DNA of 64,000 bases, from positions 154,203 through 218,202 of the forward strand of contig MDYQ01000078.1 of the NCBI GenBank assembly GCA_003024175.1. The letters run 5' to 3'. This DNA is from Planoprotostelium fungivorum. Taxonomy: Eukaryota; Evosea; Variosea; Cavosteliida; Cavosteliaceae. The position numbers were made by a program, and so were the translations under genes. The stretch's first letter is position 1. Each line of letters starts with the position of its first letter. The notes under the pieces are model-generated. The model was given only the letters and a program-made list of their open reading frames with translations, had not been told where the DNA came from and ran no database searches. This document shows positions 59,259 through 64,000 of the stretch, one piece after another.

Positions 59259-60082
59259 TTACTCATTTTCAACATCAACATCAGTGTTATTGCCTGTATT
59301 CTCTGCAGCTTGTAGAATCCTTCTTCTGATTCTGTCTCTTGCATCTGGTCCAGTCTCCTTCTTTACTAACCTGCTTATAGTACTGAGATACTTGGTTTCA
59401 GCTGATATTTCATCAAGGTAATCTTTAAATTCACTAAGGTTTCTACTTACATACTCTCTAATACCTTTAGGTAGGTGTTGTATCTTCATTCCAGGAGGTG
59501 GTCTCAGAGCAGCCTGTTTGTATGTCCTGCATTTAACTCCTTCTCATATGCTGAGTTTCTCAGTCCACTATATGGTATAATCTTATACTGTTCATATTTA
59601 GCATCAGGATCATCATACTGTTCAACACACTTTTGGAACACTTCCATGGAGGTGTATGTTTGTTTTGCCCCACATCCTAAGAACTGCTTCTTAGGTTTAT
59701 TCATCAACCAACTTACTTGCTTACTCTGTTGCTGTCTGGTTAGATCATTAACTTTGGTGTTAGCTGCCAGATACTTGTTGTATGCTTGTTGCATCGTCCC
59801 ATGATTCTGATCCAGAATTGCTTGAAACTGCTCATTATCAGCTAACATCTTTTTGACTGCAGGAAGACTGACCTTTCCTGTCTGCTGTCTGACTTGCTCA
59901 TTGAGGCTGCTAAAATTAGGGAAGCCAATGAGCTCAATAATGTTATCTCTTGTTAAATAGTTGAGAAGCTTACTGACTGGTAACTCATCAAATGCTTTTG
60001 GTTCTGTTCTCTTGACTGGAAATGTCTTGACAAGATCATAGTCCATTTTGTTGCAGTTTATGATATAATCTAAAACATACAA
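59259..60082 (-). pseudogene. Element protein of unknown function, apparent frameshift
   Basis: The frame from ATG 60082 encodes 192 residues (MYVLDYIINCNKMDYDLVK, then FDELPVSKLLNYLTRDNI) and stops at 59504 after AGHTNRLL. In the next frame RTYKQAALRPPPGMKIQHL reads without a break into the following ORF (59489-59259, ending DVDVENE). A single-base shift near 59,525 would join them into about 270 residues. I cannot tell a decay mutation, a sequencing error or two real genes apart. The protein is helix-rich, charged and Q/N-rich; no family is recognised. Confidence 0.5.
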
Positions 60083-60146
60083 TCAGAAACTAAAATAATT
60101 ATTTAATTTCATTTTAGAAGATGAGATTCCTCTCATATAAGGTGGA

Positions 60147-60557
60147 ATGACTACAGTGAAGAATGTACCTGCCAAATTATACTATAAGCAAAAATATGAT
60201 CAATACAAACAACTATTAGATATCAAGTTGAGACAAGATATCTCTCAAGGTTTATATAACAATGTGATCCAAGATTATCATGCAGGATGTACAAGAGGAG
60301 AGCTCTGCACTAAATATAAACTAAGCTATTTAAAATTGAAAATTATTCTGAGAGATGAACAAAGCAGCAAGATACCCTCAGCTGATGTTGCTGACATTAA
60401 GTTGAGACTTAAAAACAAATTAACAACTAAAAGAGAAATCATGGGACTATATAAAATCAGCTACATGGCATTAAATCACTTACTCTCTGAACCTACTGTT
60501 TCTGGAGTTGCCAATGATAGTATTTCCTGTGATACACCACTCCTGATGCTGCCTTAA
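60147..60557 (+). CDS. Small protein with two helix-turn-helix-like repeats
   Basis: 136 residues from ATG 60147 (MTTVKNVPAKLYYKQKYDQ). Two similar segments look like HTH units: TRGELCTKYKLSYLKLKIIL (about residues 51-70) and TKREIMGLYKISYMALNHLL (about 92-111). The family is unknown to me. The pattern suggests a DNA-binding regulator or transposition accessory protein. Its 3' end overlaps the convergent integrase gene by 65 bp, a compact virus-like arrangement. It starts 64 bp from the oppositely oriented gene at 60082. Confidence 0.6.
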   Translation: MTTVKNVPAKLYYKQKYDQYKQLLDIKLRQDISQGLYNNVIQDYHAGCTRGELCTKYKLSYLKLKIILRDEQSSKIPSADVADIKLRLKNKLTTKREIMGLYKISYMALNHLLSEPTVSGVANDSISCDTPLLMLP

Positions 60558-61548
60558 CCTGATAAAAGATGAACTTACCATCTATAATCTTTTTTGTGAC
60601 TGTATATACTTCACTAGACCAATTTGGTACTATTGATTTTGTTTTTGCTGAAAGTCTCCTCTGCTGCTCAGGTGCAATAAACGGAGTGATATGTGCTTGT
60701 ATTCTTACTTTGTCTCCTCTAGCATAATGTAGAGTCTCAGGAATGATTGGGTTATTTTTGTCATTCAGATATTTATAATAATTATGCAACTGGGGTATCA
60801 ATAGCTTATGGAGCGATCTATCTGCAAAATGGACATTTGCTGGCAATTCCCTGATAGTATGATGATAAGAATGGTTATAATTCTCTGTAATAAACTCTAA
60901 GGCACCAATATACCTCTGTGTTCTGTATACTGAAAGATACTGAGCTATCTTTTGTTTGATAGTCTTGTTGAATCTTTCTATAATACCCAAAGGAGTGTAT
61001 GGGAATGATGTCAATTGGTGTATTCCATGATCTGTACATACTTGTTTCACTTCTTTTGCAATAAACTCTTTTCCATTATCTGAAAGCAGAATCATTGGTT
61101 TATATGCTTTGTTGTTTATTTTGATTTTGAAAATATAATCTAAAGCTTTGGCTATAGTCTTTCCTTGCTTATTCTGCAAAGGAATTGCCAAAGCATACTT
61201 AGAGAATACATCAATAATTGTCAGAAGATAGTTAGTGGCATCATTGTACTCAGCGGAGTTTTGCATGTCTGCAAGATCCATCTGCCATTTGACAAGTGGT
61301 CCAGGTACAACAGTGTGTTTCTGCTGTTTGTATTGTAAGTTGAAGCCTAAATGCCTCTTGTAAGTTGATTGATGAGATAGAAAATTCCTGATATCATCAA
61401 CTGTGAATTCTAATTTAAAGACATTATGTCTGCTGGCACTTCTATATAATCCTTCAATAGAATTTGATGTAGTAGAAGGATCTAACCATATGCTGAGAAG
61501 ATATTCAGTCAAACTGGGTACAATTTTTTGTCTTTTCTCTCTGTGCAT
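60493..61548 (-). CDS. DDE integrase (rve type) of Polinton-like element
   Basis: 351 residues. Catalytic triad of the retroviral integrase fold: D in KWQMDLADMQN, D in ILLSDNGKEF, and E in LGIIERFNKTIKQ, with 33 residues between the last two (usually 35). IDVFSKYALAIPLQNKQG is typical. The C-terminal part (GDKVRIQAHITPF, then YHRKYYHWQLQKQ) fits the SH3-like/C-terminal domain of these enzymes. There is no reverse transcriptase nearby, so a retrotransposon is unlikely. Its start is 110 bp from the divergent polymerase gene, with an AT-rich TATA-bearing spacer. Confidence 0.85.
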   Translation of the reverse strand: MHREKRQKIVPSLTEYLLSIWLDPSTTSNSIEGLYRSASRHNVFKLEFTVDDIRNFLSHQSTYKRHLGFNLQYKQQKHTVVPGPLVKWQMDLADMQNSAEYNDATNYLLTIIDVFSKYALAIPLQNKQGKTIAKALDYIFKIKINNKAYKPMILLSDNGKEFIAKEVKQVCTDHGIHQLTSFPYTPLGIIERFNKTIKQKIAQYLSVYRTQRYIGALEFITENYNHSYHHTIRELPANVHFADRSLHKLLIPQLHNYYKYLNDKNNPIIPETLHYARGDKVRIQAHITPFIAPEQQRRLSAKTKSIVPNWSSEVYTVTKKIIDGKFIFYQVKAASGVVYHRKYYHWQLQKQ

Positions 61549-61658
61549 ACTCTGTATAAATCACTTCTAATTTCCATATAAATAAATATTACAAGTATTG
61601 AATAAATTACATTTTTAAAAAAGATCATCAGTTATATATTATAAATTGACAATCAATC

Positions 61659-63929
61659 ATGCCAACTGAAAGACAATTACTGGTACACTCTCTCAAATCC
61701 TTAGGATACATTGGTGATCTAAGGAAAGGGAAACAGAGTGACTTTGAAAAGCTTCTTAAGGAATATCAAAATGCATCTAAGTTTGGTTTTCAATATGCTC
61801 AATGGGATCTGCAGACTTTACAGCAATATTTGTCTAGCAGACATCAACAGCTTCACAGAAAGATTAAGAAGGTGTTTACAGCAATCAGGTTTGTGATCAG
61901 AATCAAACCTAAGACCACACTTCTAACAGCAGGTGTAGCTAGTCAATATGATTACACATTCTTACCAGACACATGGTTTTCTAAGTCAGTGTCAGCTGTG
62001 GCACAAATCTGCTCAAAAACTAATGCTGTCCTACCTGTTGTACTAGAGTCCTATCCTTTTTACTTTAAGATTGAATTGAACTGCACATTAGTTAATATTG
62101 AGGATGGAACAACTATAGATAAAACATATTTGTTTCCTGCAGATCATGCCATCAAAATATCATCTATCAAACATATCAGTGATCTCAACAACACTCTACA
62201 ATTGTGGATACAAAATTCTTTTGCTACTGATGATTCTGTTCCTGATACTAAGCACAGAGTACATGAATTCATTGCTTTCAAACTTAAGCTTGCTAAATCT
62301 CAGCAAGGTGGGTGCAAAGGATATACAGTGGATTCAGGTCTTAAAAACAAAAGGTGTCTGAAGAACCCTGATCTTAAAGACAACCTCTGCTTTTGGAGGT
62401 GCATTGCTATTGCATTGTATGAATCTTCTTGCCAAGGAATACAACAGGCTAATAGTAAACAACAAAGAGAAAAGGCAATTGCTTTAAGGGACCAATACTT
62501 TGCACAATGTGGTCAAAACATCTCAGATCATGTACAAGTGGCTGATCTCCCTGTTATCTGTCAAACACTCAATCTAGATCTTACAGTGTATACACTAGAT
62601 GACAATCTTAATAGTCTAAAATTATATGAATCAGGTATTCAAGGCTCACCAATCTGTATGCATCTGGATCAACCCAAGAACCATTATATGTTACTGAGGA
62701 CACTTGTAGGATATGCAGAAACCATCATTTGTGATAAGTGTAAGAAAGTTTTTGCATATAGCAAAGCCTCTAAATATCATAATCACATGGCCAAACATCA
62801 GAAAGATCAAAATAGTAGCAAGGTGCTTGTATTTAAAGATAAGCCTATTCAGAGCTCCATCTCTCTATACAAGCAGTCATTTGGCACAGAGCTTGTTAGA
62901 CCTTTATTTCTAGCTTATGATTTTGAATGTATCTTGAAGAAGATGAATAATAGTGAAGTAAACCAAAAGACTACATACACTCATAGCCATGAACCTATAG
63001 GAGTAGTGATGCTTGCAGGTGGGTGCTTAGCTGATCAAGCAAGGGGCTTTGAATATGAATACTGTGGGCCAGATGCAGGCAGATGCTTTGTAGATCATTT
63101 AAACACAATACATGATTCACTGACAGGCTTACTGAAGACATACTTCTGGAAGCATCACAATAAGCAAATGGCTGTTATAGAATCCCAGAAATGCAGCTGC
63201 CAATACACTCTACAACATAGGTCATGGTGTAAAGAGACCACCTCAACAGATCAACCATGCAAATGTGGTCATTGCCGACAACATAAGAAAGGTTGTAAAT
63301 ATATTGTCATCAAATGTTTGATCATGAAGGAATATCTATCAATACCTATAATAGGCTTTAATAGTGGAAAGTATGATCTAACATTCATTATCACTCATAT
63401 GCAGAAATATGACATCTCACCCCCAATAACTAAAACAAACTCTTATATGAAGCTAGAATATGGTGCTTATGCTTTCCTTGATGCCCACAATTATGTGCCC
63501 CCTACTACAAACTTGGAGAAATTTGGCATCATGTGGGGTGTTAAAGACATCCAGAAGGAGTTGTTTCCCTATGAATGGTTTGATAGCTTAGATAAGCTCT
63601 CAGAAACATCATTGCCACCAATTGAGTGTTTTTATAACAAACTAAGGAATACTCTGCCTTCAGAAACTGAATATCAACATGCTGTGAAAGTATGGAAAGA
63701 GAAACAGTTTGCATCATTTGGAGAGTATATGATGTATTACTGCAGATGTGATGTGGAGTTGCTATTACAGGGCACATCAAATTATAGATCTCTGCTGATG
63801 ACAAAGAACAATATGGAGCTGCTAAATTATGTCAGTGTAGCACAGATCAGTTATCAGAATATCCTCAAAAACTACTTAAAGCATGATCTGAGAACAATAC
63901 CTGTTATGGTTGGATTATCTCACACTTGA
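61659..63929 (+). CDS. Protein-primed DNA polymerase B, truncated after exonuclease domain
   Basis: 756 residues from ATG 61659. The N-terminal part has the element-type segment NLCFWRCIAIALYES (about residue 241) and a C2H2 finger (CDKCKKVF, then HNHMAKH, about 356-376). Exonuclease motifs: Exo I AYDFEC (about 418), Exo II GFNSGKYDLTFI (about 566), Exo III YYCRCDVELL (about 692). A Cys/His-rich insert (CSCQYTLQHRSWC, CKCGHC) lies near 510-545. The polymerase motifs (SLYP, KxxxNSxYG, DTD) are absent: the frame runs a few codons past RTIPVM and stops at TGA 63927-63929, where host-like sequence begins. It could not synthesise DNA as it stands. Confidence 0.85.
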   Translation: MPTERQLLVHSLKSLGYIGDLRKGKQSDFEKLLKEYQNASKFGFQYAQWDLQTLQQYLSSRHQQLHRKIKKVFTAIRFVIRIKPKTTLLTAGVASQYDYTFLPDTWFSKSVSAVAQICSKTNAVLPVVLESYPFYFKIELNCTLVNIEDGTTIDKTYLFPADHAIKISSIKHISDLNNTLQLWIQNSFATDDSVPDTKHRVHEFIAFKLKLAKSQQGGCKGYTVDSGLKNKRCLKNPDLKDNLCFWRCIAIALYESSCQGIQQANSKQQREKAIALRDQYFAQCGQNISDHVQVADLPVICQTLNLDLTVYTLDDNLNSLKLYESGIQGSPICMHLDQPKNHYMLLRTLVGYAETIICDKCKKVFAYSKASKYHNHMAKHQKDQNSSKVLVFKDKPIQSSISLYKQSFGTELVRPLFLAYDFECILKKMNNSEVNQKTTYTHSHEPIGVVMLAGGCLADQARGFEYEYCGPDAGRCFVDHLNTIHDSLTGLLKTYFWKHHNKQMAVIESQKCSCQYTLQHRSWCKETTSTDQPCKCGHCRQHKKGCKYIVIKCLIMKEYLSIPIIGFNSGKYDLTFIITHMQKYDISPPITKTNSYMKLEYGAYAFLDAHNYVPPTTNLEKFGIMWGVKDIQKELFPYEWFDSLDKLSETSLPPIECFYNKLRNTLPSETEYQHAVKVWKEKQFASFGEYMMYYCRCDVELLLQGTSNYRSLLMTKNNMELLNYVSVAQISYQNILKNYLKHDLRTIPVMVGLSHT

Positions 63930-63930
63930 C

Positions 63931-64000
63931 GTTGGGGTAAAGGATGGATGCAGATGATGGACTTGATGGTGATGTACGAGACCTCTCTACTTGCAGAGGG
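63931..64000. other. Host-type sequence after the element junction
   Basis: GC- and purine-rich sequence with GATGGATGCAGATG style words like the rest of the genome. Too short to assign a gene. Confidence 0.5.

Larger units (their letters stand above)
58186..63930. mobile_element. Polinton/Maverick-like element fragment, nearly CpG-free
   Basis: Between the CpG at 58,184 and that at 63,930 I count only five CpG dinucleotides in 5.7 kb, against frequent CpGs in the flanks. The block is AT-rich, has long uninterrupted ORFs and no host-style introns. It encodes a DDE integrase and a protein-primed DNA polymerase B fragment, the hallmark pair of Polintons/Mavericks and related virus-like elements. 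No capsid, ATPase or protease gene is seen. No terminal inverted repeat or target duplication could be identified, since the right side stops inside the polymerase gene. Confidence 0.75.

Noticed and set aside
58186-63930. LTR retrotransposon
   Set aside because: There is an rve integrase, but no reverse transcriptase, RNase H or LTR; the DNA polymerase B partner points to a Polinton-like DNA element.

Overview
The window looks like nuclear DNA of a free-living amoebozoan. Genes are tightly packed on both strands and cut by many very short introns, mostly 35-60 nt, beginning GTGAG and ending CAG or TAG. The gene set (kinesin-14, CCT4, FANCI, Pif1, LITAF, a STRA6-like receptor, a kinase receptor, LRR and beta-helix surface proteins) is eukaryotic and protist-like. 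A fungus-eating protosteloid amoeba of the Protostelium/Planoprotostelium kind would fit, but that is inference from gene style and not something the sequence proves.

Layout. At 1-552 lies the start of an unknown gene running off the left edge. At 1.05-4.43 kb is a kinesin-14 with an E2F-type site just upstream, followed by tRNA-Cys(GCA). A 373-bp MITE with an 8-bp target duplication sits at 5.49-5.86 kb. A mitochondrial presequence protease (M16C) fills 6.0-10.6 kb. A roughly 94-residue homeobox gene is at 10.8-11.15 kb. At 11.8-15.0 kb is a transmembrane kinase whose ectodomain is a chitinase-like GH18 fold lacking the catalytic acid. Directly upstream of it on the same strand (15.3-19.6 kb) is a secreted LRR plus beta-helix protein. 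Then come an unknown membrane protein, inositol monophosphatase, an OB/CCCH/methyltransferase protein, a membrane dual-specificity phosphatase, mitochondrial Met-tRNA formyltransferase, CCT4, an EamA-type transporter and a LITAF protein. A giant gene at 32.2-39.7 kb joins many Ig-like extracellular repeats to a STRA6-like membrane domain. It is followed by a patatin phospholipase, a secreted EEP-family hydrolase, ribosomal protein eS17, FANCI, a papain-like protease, transaldolase, a GPI-anchored metal/siderophore-binding-type protein and a Pif1 helicase.

From about 58.19 to 63.93 kb the DNA changes character. It is AT-rich, intronless and almost free of CpG (five in 5.7 kb). It carries a DDE integrase, a protein-primed DNA polymerase B truncated after its exonuclease domain, a tandem helix-turn-helix protein and a frameshifted protein of unknown role. 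This is a Polinton/Maverick-like (or related virus-derived) fragment, and host-type sequence resumes at 63.93 kb.

The most interesting items are the pseudo-chitinase receptor kinase next to a recognition-type secreted protein, the CpG-free Polinton-like block beside the Pif1 gene, a nonamer (TCTACAACG) recurring in introns in either orientation, and the STRA6/Ig-repeat fusion. Exon boundaries were inferred by eye, so gene spans are reliable but individual splice sites are approximate.
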